Of a stretch of 64,000 nucleotides of DNA, positions 7,136 through 15,524 are shown one piece after another. Within the stretch, counting starts at the first letter, position 1. Each line of letters starts with the position of its first letter. The notes beneath the pieces are model-generated. The model made no database searches. It worked only from the letters and a program-made list of their open reading frames with translations, and was not told the origin of the DNA. The translations under genes and the position numbers were made by a program. The DNA is from Micromonospora halophytica (lineage in GTDB: Bacteria; Actinomycetota; Actinomycetes; Mycobacteriales; Micromonosporaceae), in assembly GCF_900090245.1 (NCBI RefSeq), contig NZ_FMDN01000005.1, positions 62,001 through 126,000 on the forward strand, given 5' to 3'.

Positions 7136-8968
7136 ATGAGCGCACGAGTACGGGCACCCGAGCTAAGGGGCCGAGCCTGGCTGAACACGGGCGGGAAGAC
7201 CCTCGGTCTGGCCGACCTCCGAGGTCGGGTGACCGTCCTGGACTTCTGGACCTTCTGCTGCATCAACTGCCTGCACGTGCTCGACGAGTTGCGCCCGCTG
7301 GAGGAGAAGTACGCGGACGTGCTCGTCGTGATCGGCGTGCACTCGCCCAAGTTCGAGCACGAGAAGGACCCGGACGCGCTGGCCGCCGCCGTCGAGCGGT
7401 ACGGGGTGCACCACCCGGTGCTGGACGACCCCGAGCTGCACATGTGGCAGCAGTACGCGGCCAAGGCCTGGCCGACGCTCGCGGTGGTCGACCCGGAGGG
7501 CTACGTGGTGGCCACCATGGCCGGCGAGGGACACGCCGAAGGGCTGGCCCGGCTGATCGACGACCTGATCGCCACCCACGAGGCGAAGGGCACCCTGCAC
7601 CGGGGCGACGGGCCGTACGTCCCGGCGGCGGAGCCGGAGACGGCGCTGCGCTTCCCCGGCAAGGCCGTGGTGCTCGACGGCGGCAACCTGCTGGTCTCCG
7701 ACTCGGCCCGGCACTCCCTGGTGGAGCTGGCCCCCGACGGCGAGACGCCGGTGCGCCGGATCGGCTCCGGCGTCCGGGGCCGCGCGGACGGGCCGGCCGG
7801 GACGGCCGGCTTCTCCGAGCCGCAGGGGCTCTGCCTGCTCCCCGCGCACGCCGCCGAGGTGGCCGGGTACGACCTGGTGGTCGCCGACACCGTCAACCAC
7901 CTGCTGCGCGGGGTGAAGCTGACGACCGGTGAGGTGGTGACCGTGGCCGGCACCGGCCGGCAGTGGCGCTCCACGCCCGACGACCACGCCCACGACGCGC
8001 TCTCCGTCGACCTCTCCTCCCCCTGGGACCTGGCCTGGTACGACGGCAGGGTCGTGATTGCGATGGCCGGGATCCACCAGCTCTGGTGGTTCGACCCGAT
8101 CAAGCGGACCGCCGAAATGTACGCCGGCACCACGGTCGAGGCGCTGCGCGACGGTCCGCTGGCCGAGGCGTGGCTGGCCCAGCCGTCCGGGCTCTCGGTC
8201 TCGGCCGACGGTGCCCGGCTCTGGGTCGCCGACAGTGAGACCAGCGCCGTCCGGTACGTGCAGGACGGCGTGCTGGGCACCGCCGTCGGGCAGGGGCTGT
8301 TCGACTTCGGCCATGTGGACGGCCCGGCCGGGCGGGCGCTGTTGCAGCACCCGCTCGGGGTGTGTGCGCTGCCGGACGGCTCGGTGCTGATCGCGGACAC
8401 GTACAACGGCGCGGTGCGTCGGTTCGACCCGGAGACCGGCCAGGTCTCCACCGTGGCCGACGGTCTCGCCGAGCCGAGCGACCTGGTGCTCACCGCCGGG
8501 GGCGACGTGCTGGTGGTCGAGTCCGCCGCGCACCGGCTGACCCGGTTGGCCCCGGGGGTGCTCTCGGCCGCCGGTGCGGTCACCGTGGACGGCCCCCGGC
8601 ACAAGCTGGAGCGCAAGCCGACCGAGGTGGCGGCCGGCGAGGTCACCCTCGACGTGGTCTTCACCCCCGCGCCGGGGCAGAAGCTCGACGACACGTACGG
8701 CCCGTCCACCCGCCTGGTGGTCTCGGCCTCGCCGCCGGAGCTGCTGCTGGAAGGGGCCGGGACGACCACCTGCCTGTCCCGCCGGCTGGTGGTCAACGGT
8801 GAGGTGGCGCAGGGTGTGCTCCAGGTGACCGCCCAGGCGGCCACCTGCGACGCGGACGCCGAGCACGCCGCCTGCCACCTGACCCGGCAGGACTGGGGCG
8901 TGCCGGTGCGGGTGACCGAGGGCGGTGCGGCGCGGGTGCCGCTGGTGCTGCGCGGCCTGGACGCCTGA
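7136..8968 (+). CDS. thioredoxin-like / NHL-repeat protein (NHLRC2-type)
   Basis: 610 aa from ATG 7136 (a GTG directly precedes it). The N-terminal 150 residues are a TlpA/thioredoxin-like fold with LDFWTFCCINCLHVLDELRP, i.e. a CCINC motif in place of the usual CxxC, as in the eukaryotic NHLRC2 family. Then come several NHL propeller blades (GFSEPQGLCLL, DLVVADTVNHLLRG, HPLGVCALPDGSVLIADTYNG) and a C-terminal beta-rich region. There is no signal peptide, so it is presumably cytoplasmic. A redox function coupled to a propeller binding surface is inferred from the domains; no substrate is known. It appears monocistronic and converges on pxpA. Confidence 0.9.
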   Translation: MSARVRAPELRGRAWLNTGGKTLGLADLRGRVTVLDFWTFCCINCLHVLDELRPLEEKYADVLVVIGVHSPKFEHEKDPDALAAAVERYGVHHPVLDDPELHMWQQYAAKAWPTLAVVDPEGYVVATMAGEGHAEGLARLIDDLIATHEAKGTLHRGDGPYVPAAEPETALRFPGKAVVLDGGNLLVSDSARHSLVELAPDGETPVRRIGSGVRGRADGPAGTAGFSEPQGLCLLPAHAAEVAGYDLVVADTVNHLLRGVKLTTGEVVTVAGTGRQWRSTPDDHAHDALSVDLSSPWDLAWYDGRVVIAMAGIHQLWWFDPIKRTAEMYAGTTVEALRDGPLAEAWLAQPSGLSVSADGARLWVADSETSAVRYVQDGVLGTAVGQGLFDFGHVDGPAGRALLQHPLGVCALPDGSVLIADTYNGAVRRFDPETGQVSTVADGLAEPSDLVLTAGGDVLVVESAAHRLTRLAPGVLSAAGAVTVDGPRHKLERKPTEVAAGEVTLDVVFTPAPGQKLDDTYGPSTRLVVSASPPELLLEGAGTTTCLSRRLVVNGEVAQGVLQVTAQAATCDADAEHAACHLTRQDWGVPVRVTEGGAARVPLVLRGLDA

Positions 8969-9048
8969 CCGCCGGCGGCCCCGGTCACCGCGGAGAGGCG
9001 GTGCTCCCGGTCACCGCCGGGCCGGCGCGCGGGCAGCCGTTCACCCGG

Positions 9049-9798
9049 TCAGGCGAACGGCCGCGGGGTGACACCCGCATCGATCAGCGCGGCGCGGACG
9101 AGTGCCGCCGCGGCGACCGCGCCGGGGGTGTCGCCGTGCAGGCAGATCGAGGCGACGTGGCAGGGGATCTCGGTGCCGTCGACCGCGACCACGGTGTGCT
9201 CGGTGGCCATCCGGACGGCCCGGGTGGCGACCTCGTCCGGGTCGGTGATCAGCGCGCCGGGCGCGGTGCGGGGCACCAGCGAGCCGTTGGGCAGGTAGCC
9301 CCGGTCGGCGAAGCCCTCGGCGACCACCCGTAGGCCCGCGCCGGCGGCGAGTTGGGCGAGCGTCGAGCCGGGCGCGCAGAGGATCGGCAGTTCGTGGTCG
9401 TACTCGTTGACGGCGGCGACCAGGGCGGCGGCCTGGGACTCGTCGACGGCGGCGGCGTGGTAGAGCGCGCCGTGCGGCTTCAGGTAGCGGACCCGGGTGC
9501 GGAACAGCCGGCAGAAGGCGTCGAGGGCGCCGAGCTGGTAGGTCACCTCGTCGCGCAGGTCGGTGAAGGCGTACTCGATGTGGCGGCGGCCGAAGCCGGC
9601 GAGGTCGCGGTACCCGACCTGGGCGCCGACGGCCACGCCTCGTTCGGCGGCGGCGCCGCAGACCCGGCGCATGGTCGGCGGGTCGCCGCCGTGGAAGCCG
9701 CAGGCGACGTTGGCGGAGGTGACCAGGTCCAGCAACGCCTCGTCGTCGCCGAGCCGCCAGATCCCGAATCCCTCGCCGAGGTCAGCGTTGAGGTCCAT
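9049..9798 (-). CDS. pxpA: 5-oxoprolinase subunit A (LamB/YcsF family)
   Basis: 249 aa, normal length. It begins MDLNADLGEGFGIWRLGDDE and contains TSANVACGFHGGDP, the signature of the YcsF/PxpA TIM-barrel-like family. With PxpB and PxpC it cleaves 5-oxoproline (pyroglutamate) to glutamate using ATP, clearing a damage product of glutamine and glutamate. It is the last gene of the minus-strand operon pxpB-pxpC-pxpA. Its start lies 17 bp inside the end of pxpC, so it is translationally coupled. Confidence 0.95.
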   Translation of the reverse strand: MDLNADLGEGFGIWRLGDDEALLDLVTSANVACGFHGGDPPTMRRVCGAAAERGVAVGAQVGYRDLAGFGRRHIEYAFTDLRDEVTYQLGALDAFCRLFRTRVRYLKPHGALYHAAAVDESQAAALVAAVNEYDHELPILCAPGSTLAQLAAGAGLRVVAEGFADRGYLPNGSLVPRTAPGALITDPDEVATRAVRMATEHTVVAVDGTEIPCHVASICLHGDTPGAVAAAALVRAALIDAGVTPRPFA

Positions 9799-10630
9799 GG
9801 AACGTCACCGTAGTCCCTGGACGGGCCTGTGCGAGCCCGGTCACGTCGTCCACCACCCCGATGACCGGGTACCCGCCGGTGGTGGGGTGGTCGGCCAGGA
9901 AGACCAGCGGCTGGCCGTCGGCCGGCACCTGCACCGCGCCGAGCACGACCCCCTCGCTGGGCAGTTCCCCGGCCACCGCGCGGGGCAGCGGCGCGCCGAG
10001 GAGTCGCGCGCCGACCCGGTCGCCCACCGGGCTGATCGTGTACGGGGTGCGCAGGAGCCGGTCGAGGGCGTCGGCGGTGAACCAGTCGTCGCGTGGTCCG
10101 GGGCGCAGGGTCAGCCTCAGCTGATCCGGCACGGCCGGGACGACGGTCCAGTCCACCGGGGCCGGGTGACCCGGCCAGGGGCCGATCGGCAGCCGGTCGC
10201 CGTCGCGTACCGGGGGTGGGCCGAGGCCGGAGAGGGTGTCGGTGGCGCGGCTGCCGAGGACCGGCTCCACCGCGATCCCGCCGTCGACGGCGAGCCAGCT
10301 GCGCAGTCCGGCGCGGGGCGGGCCGATCCGCAGCACGGCACCGGCGGGCACCGACAGCGGACGGCCGACGTCGCCGGGCCGCCGGCCCACCCGGACATCC
10401 GCGTCGGCCCCGGTGAGCGCGACGGTGACGGCCCGGGTCGGTCGTAGTGTGCAGCCGGTCAGGGTGATCTCCAGGCCGGCGGCGGTGGGCGGGTTGCCGA
10501 CCAGGCGGTTGGCCAGCGCCAGCGCCGCCGGGTCAAGCGCTCCCGACCGGGGTACGCCGAGGTGCGCGTACCCGGGTCGGCCGAGGTCCTGGACGGTGGT
10601 GGCCGGTCCGGCCCGGAGCACCTCGATCAC
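9782..10630 (-). CDS. pxpC: 5-oxoprolinase subunit C (biotin-dependent carboxyltransferase/KipA family)
   Basis: 282 aa from a GTG at 10630, whose GTGA overlaps the stop of pxpB by 4 bp. The open frame extends further upstream, but that part is only the shadow of pxpB. IEVLRAGPATTVQDLGRPGYAHLGVPRSGALD at the N-terminus is the hallmark of the KipA/AHS2 family, and GYPVIGVVDDVTGLAQARPG near the end is also typical. It forms the ATP-dependent 5-oxoprolinase with PxpA and PxpB. Confidence 0.95.
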   Translation of the reverse strand: MIEVLRAGPATTVQDLGRPGYAHLGVPRSGALDPAALALANRLVGNPPTAAGLEITLTGCTLRPTRAVTVALTGADADVRVGRRPGDVGRPLSVPAGAVLRIGPPRAGLRSWLAVDGGIAVEPVLGSRATDTLSGLGPPPVRDGDRLPIGPWPGHPAPVDWTVVPAVPDQLRLTLRPGPRDDWFTADALDRLLRTPYTISPVGDRVGARLLGAPLPRAVAGELPSEGVVLGAVQVPADGQPLVFLADHPTTGGYPVIGVVDDVTGLAQARPGTTVTFHGPQR

Positions 10631-11238
10631 GCCGTTGCCAGCCGGACGCGGGTGCCGGGGGTGAGCGTGGCGGGCGGGTCGGCGTGGACGTCGAAGAGGG
10701 TCAGCCCGGTACGACCGACGAGCAGCCAGCCGCCGGGGGAGGCGGTGGGGTAGATCCCGGCGTACGGCCCGGCGAGCGCCACCGACCCGGCGGGCACCCG
10801 GGGGCGGGGGCTGGGCAGCCGGGGCACCGCCCAGCGCTCCGGCAGCCCGGTCAGGTAGGCGAATCCGGGGGCGAACCCGCAGAACGCCACCCGGAACGTG
10901 GTGTCCGCCAGCCGCCGGACGACCTCGGGCACGTCCACCCCCCAGTGCCGGGCGACGGCGGGCAGGTCCTCGCCGTCGTACGCCACGGGGACCTCGACGT
11001 GGCGGACGGCGGCCGTGGTGGCGGTCGGTCCCGGTGTCCAGCCGGCGATCCGGGCGGCGGTGGTGGCGGGGTCGGGCACCCCGTCGAGCAGCACGGTCGC
11101 GGCGGCCGGGACGATCTCGGCGGCGGTCAGCTCGCCGTCGTCCCGGCGGCGCCACAGTTCGGCCCGCCACGCCTCCACCTGGCCGGGGTTGTCGCAGTCC
11201 AGCAGCAGAGCGTGCCGGCCGACGGGTCGGATCCGCAT
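10627..11238 (-). CDS. pxpB: 5-oxoprolinase subunit B (KipI family)
   Basis: 203 aa. It carries the KipI/AHS1 pattern: MRIRPVGRHALLLDCDN, then HVEVPVAYDGEDLPAVARHWG, VAFCGFAPGFAYLTGLPE, PRVPAGSVALAG and YPTASPGGWLLVGRT. First gene of the three-gene 5-oxoprolinase operon. The usual DUF969/DUF979 permease partners are not present here. A 108-bp divergent promoter region separates it from the hemolysin III gene. Confidence 0.95.
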   Translation of the reverse strand: MRIRPVGRHALLLDCDNPGQVEAWRAELWRRRDDGELTAAEIVPAAATVLLDGVPDPATTAARIAGWTPGPTATTAAVRHVEVPVAYDGEDLPAVARHWGVDVPEVVRRLADTTFRVAFCGFAPGFAYLTGLPERWAVPRLPSPRPRVPAGSVALAGPYAGIYPTASPGGWLLVGRTGLTLFDVHADPPATLTPGTRVRLATA

Positions 11239-11318
11239 GCCGCCATACTCTCCGATCGATGCGACGGCCAGGGCCGGTGGACCCGGTTCGGATGGTGACC
11301 GGCGGCACTACCTGCAAG

Positions 11319-11343
11319 TAACCTACGGTGTCGTAACCTTAGG
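11319..11343. promoter_or_regulatory. direct repeat TAACCTACGG / TAACCTTAGG before hemolysin III
   Basis: Two 10-bp direct repeats (8 of 10 identical) start 15 bp apart, immediately upstream of the GTG at 11347. They fall where a -10 element or regulator site would be expected. The very short leader with no obvious RBS suggests the gene could be leaderless. Confidence 0.35.
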
Positions 11344-11346
11344 GCC

Positions 11347-12024
11347 GTGACCACCTCCGCACGTATCCGTCTCAAGCCGGTCGACATCGGTAAGCCCCGG
11401 ATGCGCGGCTGGCTGCACACGTACGCGTTCTTCGTCGCGCTCGTCTGCGGCGTCGTGCTCTGCTCGATCGCGGCCACCCGCCCCGGCTGGGCCCCCCTGG
11501 TCAGCTGCCTGATCTACAGCCTGACCGTCTGCGGTCTCTTCGGCACCAGCGCCCTCTACCACCGCCGGGTGTGGACGGAGCGGGGCTACCAGATCATGCG
11601 CCGGGTGGACCATTCGATGATCTTCGTGTTCATCGCCGGCACCTACACCCCGTTCTGCGTCCTGCTGCTCGATCGCGCGATGGCCACCCTCATGCTCGCC
11701 CTGGTCTGGGGCGGCGCGCTGGCCGGCGTGGCACTGAAGCTGGTCTGGCCGCACGCGCCGCGCTGGGTCTCCGCCCCGCTCTACCTGGCGCTCGGCTGGG
11801 TGTCGGTGGCCATGCTGCCGCAGATCCTGCGCGAGGGCGGGGTCACCGCCCTGGTCCTGCTCGCGGTCGGCGGGGCGATCTACAGCGTCGGCGCGATCTT
11901 CTACGCGCTGCGCAGGCCGAACCCGTGGCCCACCGTCTTCGGCCACCACGAGTTCTTCCACGCCTGCACCCTGGTCGCCGCGATCTGCCACCACATCGCG
12001 ATCTACTTCGCGATCTTCGCCTGA
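11347..12024 (+). CDS. hemolysin III family membrane protein (PAQR/YqfA-like)
   Basis: 225 aa with seven hydrophobic segments. The family motifs are SALYHRR near the first helices, RRVDHSMIFVFIAGTYTPF in the middle, and GHHEFFHACTLVAAICHHIAIY at the end. These contain the conserved Ser, Asp and His residues that bind zinc in PAQR-fold proteins. Despite the name, a general membrane hydrolase or membrane-homeostasis role is more likely than cytolysis. The GTG start gives no Shine-Dalgarno sequence. Confidence 0.93.
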   Translation: MTTSARIRLKPVDIGKPRMRGWLHTYAFFVALVCGVVLCSIAATRPGWAPLVSCLIYSLTVCGLFGTSALYHRRVWTERGYQIMRRVDHSMIFVFIAGTYTPFCVLLLDRAMATLMLALVWGGALAGVALKLVWPHAPRWVSAPLYLALGWVSVAMLPQILREGGVTALVLLAVGGAIYSVGAIFYALRRPNPWPTVFGHHEFFHACTLVAAICHHIAIYFAIFA

Positions 12025-12054
12025 CCGCCCGCCGTCCGGCCGGGGTCGGACGTG

Positions 12055-12090
12055 CTTCGGGGGTCCCGCAACGGCGCGGGACCCCCGAAG
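12055..12090. terminator. bidirectional terminator between convergent genes
   Basis: Perfect 15-bp stem (CTTCGGGGGTCCCGC and complement), 6-nt loop. It sits between the ends of the hemolysin III gene (+) and a DUF6458 gene (-). Confidence 0.75.
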
Positions 12091-12100
12091 TCGGCTGCGG

Positions 12101-12391
12101 TCAGGCCGGGTGGCCCGGTCGACGGACCTCGCGGTACTCCTCGCGCACCACCCGGTCGTCCTGGACCGGCACGACCCGGTCGGCCACCACCCGGTCGGTG
12201 CGGACGGGAGCGGCCACGACGGCACGGCGGCGGGTGTTCCAGAAGTGGAGGGTGAGCAGCAGCGAGACGACGCCGACCAGCATCAGCACCCAGCCGACCA
12301 CGTTGACGTTGAGCCAACCGAGGTTGGCGTCGATGGCGAACGCGAAGATCGCGCCCACCGCGATGAGGAAGATCCCGACCCCGATGCCCAT
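12101..12391 (-). CDS. DUF6458 family small membrane protein (copy 1)
   Basis: 96 aa from ATG 12391, chosen for AAGGAGG 7 bp upstream. The open frame extends 340 bp further, but only as a shadow of sixA. Two membrane helices (MGIGVGIFLIAVGAIFAFAI and VGWVLMLVGVVSLLLTLHFW) are separated by a short N-rich loop, with a basic/acidic cytoplasmic tail. It is paralogous to 13076-13345 and flanks sixA with it. Function unknown. Confidence 0.88.
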   Translation of the reverse strand: MGIGVGIFLIAVGAIFAFAIDANLGWLNVNVVGWVLMLVGVVSLLLTLHFWNTRRRAVVAAPVRTDRVVADRVVPVQDDRVVREEYREVRRPGHPA

Positions 12392-12506
12392 GACGTCGCC
12401 TCCTTGGCTGTCCCTGGCGTTTCCTACCCGCCGCGGCCATCGACGAGCGAGCGGCATCCATCGACTTACCCAGGCGCTCCGAGCGCCAATCAGGCAAGCT
12501 GTGGCC

Positions 12507-13043
12507 ATGACGGACATCCGGGCCAGAGAGCGGACACTCGTGCTGCTCCGGCACGCCAAGGCCGAACAGCCGGGCACCGGCCCGGACGTCGACCGCCGGC
12601 TGACCGCGCGCGGACACGTTGACGCGGCCGCCGCCGGGGCCTGGTTGGCCCGGCACCGCCTGCTGCCGGACGTGGTGCTCTGCTCGGCGGCCCGGCGTAC
12701 CCGACAGACCTGGCACGACGTGGCGCTGGGCATGACCGGGCCCCCGCCGGAGGGTGGGCCGGCAGGGACGTCTCCGGTCGTGCGTCACGAGGCGGCCGCG
12801 TACGAGGCGCACCCCAGGGACCTGCTCGGCCTGCTCCGGACGGTCGACCCGGGGGCCGGCACGGTGCTGCTGGTCGCCCACAATCCCGGCATCTCGCTGC
12901 TCTCCGCGCTGCTCGACCCGGAACGGGCCGACCCGGACGGGCTGCGCACCACCGACCTGGTGGTCCACCGCACGGCGGGCCCGTGGTCCGACCTGACCCC
13001 CGGCAGCACCGTCATCACCCACCGCCACACCGCCCGCGGCTGA
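12507..13043 (+). CDS. sixA: SixA-type phosphohistidine phosphatase
   Basis: 178 aa from ATG 12507. A histidine-phosphatase (phosphoglycerate-mutase-like) fold: TLVLLRHAKAEQP carries the catalytic RHA motif, DRRLTARGHVDAAAAGAWL follows, LCSAARRTRQTW carries the second Arg, and LLVAHNPGISLL holds the second catalytic His. It is short, as in SixA, which dephosphorylates phosphohistidine on HPt domains in E. coli. The actinobacterial substrate is unknown. It lies between two divergently placed DUF6458 genes. Confidence 0.9.
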   Translation: MTDIRARERTLVLLRHAKAEQPGTGPDVDRRLTARGHVDAAAAGAWLARHRLLPDVVLCSAARRTRQTWHDVALGMTGPPPEGGPAGTSPVVRHEAAAYEAHPRDLLGLLRTVDPGAGTVLLVAHNPGISLLSALLDPERADPDGLRTTDLVVHRTAGPWSDLTPGSTVITHRHTARG

Positions 13044-13075
13044 CCTGCGCCGGCCGCCGCTCCGGCCGGGACCGG

Positions 13076-13345
13076 TCAGGAGGGTGGGGCGGTGGGTGGG
13101 GGCGGGTCGGGCGGCGGGGGCATCATCGCGGTCGGGTGGGAGAGCCGGTTCTCCTCCACGATGAGCGTGCGGGCCCGCTTGCGCCGGTCCTGCCAGAACC
13201 AGAGCGTGGTGAGCAGGACGCCCAGCCCGGCCAGGATGAACACCCAGCCGACCGCGCGCAGGTCGATCCACCAGACGTTGGCCCGGATGGCGAAGGTCAT
13301 GATCGCGCCGAGCGCGATGAGAAAGATTGCGCTGCCAATGCCCAT
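13076..13345 (-). CDS. DUF6458 family small membrane protein (copy 2)
   Basis: 89 aa starting MGIGSAIFLIALGAIMTFAIRANVW, with a second helix VGWVFILAGLGVLLTTLWFW and a charged then Pro-rich tail ([13 protein letters not shown]). It is clearly paralogous to the 96-aa protein at 12101: same two-helix layout and the same spacing, with a different tail. Function unknown; such proteins are widespread in Micromonosporaceae and other actinomycetes. Confidence 0.88.
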   Translation of the reverse strand: MGIGSAIFLIALGAIMTFAIRANVWWIDLRAVGWVFILAGLGVLLTTLWFWQDRRKRARTLIVEENRLSHPTAMMPPPPDPPPPTAPPS

Positions 13346-13450
13346 GTGCGCTGCACTCCCCCGTGCGGTGGCCTCTGGGCGTGCCCTGACGTGGTCCGCG
13401 ACGGTTACCCGCCTGACGGCGCACCTACCGGCCCAGGCACCGGAAAACGA

Positions 13451-13484
13451 CGGCGGCCGGCGAGCGTGAGCTCGCCGGCCGCCG
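13451..13484 (-). terminator. terminator after fadE
   Basis: Perfect 14-bp stem (CGGCGGCCGGCGAG and complement), 6-nt loop, 37 bp beyond the acyl-CoA dehydrogenase stop on the minus strand. Confidence 0.7.
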
Positions 13485-13521
13485 GTGTCACGGTCGATCC
13501 GGACCTACACCCCGTCGGGGC

Positions 13522-15378
13522 TCAGAAGGCCTCCTCCGGGAGGTCCATCAGGTCCAGGTCGGTGCCCTCGATGATCCGCCGGTCGGCGCCGATGCGGGGC
13601 AGCACCTCGCGGGCGAAGAACTTCGCGGCGGCCACCTTGCCGGTGTAGAACGCCTTGTCCGACGCGGAGACCTCACCGGCCAGCGCCTTCAGCGCCACGT
13701 CGGCCTGCTTCTGCAGCAGCCAGCCGACGACCAGGTCACCGACGGCCAGCAGGAAGCGACGGCTGCTCAGGCCCACCTTGTACAGGCTGCGGACCTCGCC
13801 GCCCTGGGCCTCGCCCAGCCAGCCGGTCATCACGCCGATCATGTTCTGGATCTCGGCGAGCGCCTTGCCCAGCGCCTGCCGCTCGTCCTTGAGCTGGCCG
13901 TTGCCGCCCTCGGTGGCGATGAACTCCTGGATCTCGCCGGCGACCGCCATCAGGGCCTTGCCGTTGTCCCGGACGATCTTCCGGAAGATCAGGTCGATAC
14001 TCTGGATCGCGGTGGTGCCCTCGTACAGGGTGTCGATCTTGGCGTCCCGGACGTACTGCTCCAGCGGGTAGTCCTGGAGGAAGCCGGAGCCGCCGAAGGT
14101 CTGCAGCGACTCGTGGCCCAGCAGCTCGTACGCTCGCTCCGAGCCGACGCCCTTGACCAGCGGCAGGAGCAGGTCGTTGACCCGCTTGGCCAGCTTGATG
14201 GCTGACTCGTCGCCGGCCGCCTCGGCGATGGCGACCTTGTCCTGCCAGCTCGCGGTGTAGCAGACCAGCGCGCGCAGACCCTCGGCGTACGACTTCTGCA
14301 GCATCAGCGAGCGGCGCACGTCCGGGTGGTGGGTGATGGTCACCCGCGGGGCGGTCTTGTCGCTCATCTGGAGCAGGTCGGCGCCCTGCACCCGGTTCTT
14401 GGCGTACTCCAGGGCGTTCAGGTAGCCGGTGGAGAGGGTGGCGATCGCCTTGGTGCCGACCATCATCCGGGCGTACTCGATGATCATGAACATCTGGCGG
14501 ATGCCGTCGTGCTTGTCGCCCAGCAGCCAGCCCTTGGCCGGTACGCCGTGCTCGCCGAAGGTCACCTCGCAGGTGTTGGAGACCTTCAGGCCCATCTTGT
14601 GCTCGACGTTGGTGGCGTAGACGCCGTTGCGCTCGCCCAGCTCGCCGGTCTCGGAGTCGAAGTGGAACTTCGGCACGACGAAGAGGGAGAGGCCCTTGGT
14701 GCCCGGACCGCCGACGCCCTCGACGCCGACCGGACGGGCCAGCACGTAGTGCACGATGTTGTCGCTCAGGTCGTGCTCACCGGAGGTGATGAAGCGCTTG
14801 ACGCCCTCGATGTGCCACGAGCCGTCCGGCTGCTGCACGGCGCGGGTACGACCGGCGCCCACGTCCGAGCCGGCGTCCGGCTCGGTGAGCACCATGGTGG
14901 AGCCCCACTGCTTGTCGATGAAGAGCTTGGCCCACTTCTTCTGCTCGTCGTTGCCCTCGACGTGCAGCACGTGCGCGAAGGACGGGCCGGAGGCGTACAT
15001 CCAGACCGGGGCGTTGGCGCCGAGCACCATCTCGGCGAGCGACCACCACAGGGCGCGCGGGGCGTTCGTGCCACCGAGCGTCTCGGGCAGGTCCAGCCGC
15101 CAGAACTCGGAGTCCATGAACGCCTGGTACGACTTCTTGAACGACTCCGGCAGCGGCGCGGTGTGCGTGGCCGGGTCGAAGACCGGCGGGTTACGGTCGC
15201 TGTCCGTGTAGCTGGCCGCGAGGTCCTCGCGGGCCAGGCGGTCGACCTCGGAGAGGAAGCTGCGGGCGGTGTCGACGTCCAGGTCCGTGTACGGCGCCTG
15301 GCCGAACGTCCGGTCCGCCCCGAAGACCTCGAACAGGTTGAACTCGAGGTCCCGAAGGTTGCTCTTGTAGTGGGTCAT
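13522..15378 (-). CDS. acyl-CoA dehydrogenase, FadE5-like long form
   Basis: 618 aa, the length of the long acyl-CoA dehydrogenases such as M. tuberculosis FadE5 (about 610). It catalyses the first, FAD-dependent dehydrogenation of fatty acyl-CoA and passes electrons to ETF. The FAD/substrate region shows [19 protein letters not shown] and [11 protein letters not shown]. The catalytic glutamate is in [19 protein letters not shown], and [28 protein letters not shown] is typical of the C-terminal helical domain. It is transcribed alone, with an inverted-repeat operator at 15406 just upstream of the start. That operator is matched by one in front of the EtfD-like gene at 35598. Confidence 0.94.
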   Translation of the reverse strand: MTHYKSNLRDLEFNLFEVFGADRTFGQAPYTDLDVDTARSFLSEVDRLAREDLAASYTDSDRNPPVFDPATHTAPLPESFKKSYQAFMDSEFWRLDLPETLGGTNAPRALWWSLAEMVLGANAPVWMYASGPSFAHVLHVEGNDEQKKWAKLFIDKQWGSTMVLTEPDAGSDVGAGRTRAVQQPDGSWHIEGVKRFITSGEHDLSDNIVHYVLARPVGVEGVGGPGTKGLSLFVVPKFHFDSETGELGERNGVYATNVEHKMGLKVSNTCEVTFGEHGVPAKGWLLGDKHDGIRQMFMIIEYARMMVGTKAIATLSTGYLNALEYAKNRVQGADLLQMSDKTAPRVTITHHPDVRRSLMLQKSYAEGLRALVCYTASWQDKVAIAEAAGDESAIKLAKRVNDLLLPLVKGVGSERAYELLGHESLQTFGGSGFLQDYPLEQYVRDAKIDTLYEGTTAIQSIDLIFRKIVRDNGKALMAVAGEIQEFIATEGGNGQLKDERQALGKALAEIQNMIGVMTGWLGEAQGGEVRSLYKVGLSSRRFLLAVGDLVVGWLLQKQADVALKALAGEVSASDKAFYTGKVAAAKFFAREVLPRIGADRRIIEGTDLDLMDLPEEAF

Positions 15379-15405
15379 GCTCGCTGGCCCCGCTTCCGGA
15401 CAGGT

Positions 15406-15421
15406 GTTACCGATCAGTAAC
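15406..15421. promoter_or_regulatory. inverted-repeat operator GTTAC-N6-GTAAC upstream of fadE
   Basis: GTTACCGATCAGTAAC, 28 bp upstream of the acyl-CoA dehydrogenase start. Read on the minus strand it lies 5-10 bp after a -10-like TAATAC, where it would block initiation. A second partial palindrome centred on ACCGGT (15436-15446) lies beside it. The size and symmetry suit a TetR-family repressor. Confidence 0.6.
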
Positions 15422-15524
15422 CCCGACTGTATTACTCACCGGTAGGCAACGACAAGCCGATCTCGGAAGTGACAGCAATTACACACTTCCCGTTCAGGTT
15501 CGCACCCGGGTGCGCGCGGAGGGG

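Noticed and set aside
8986-9003. Hairpin CACCGC-N6-GCGGTG between the NHL protein gene and pxpA
   Set aside because: Only 6 bp of stem in very GC-rich DNA; too weak compared with the other terminators here.
9782-11317. Single 511-codon open frame covering pxpC and most of pxpB
   Set aside because: The upstream part is out of frame with the pxpB protein. True pxpC starts at GTG 10630 with a 4-bp overlap, so there is no fusion.
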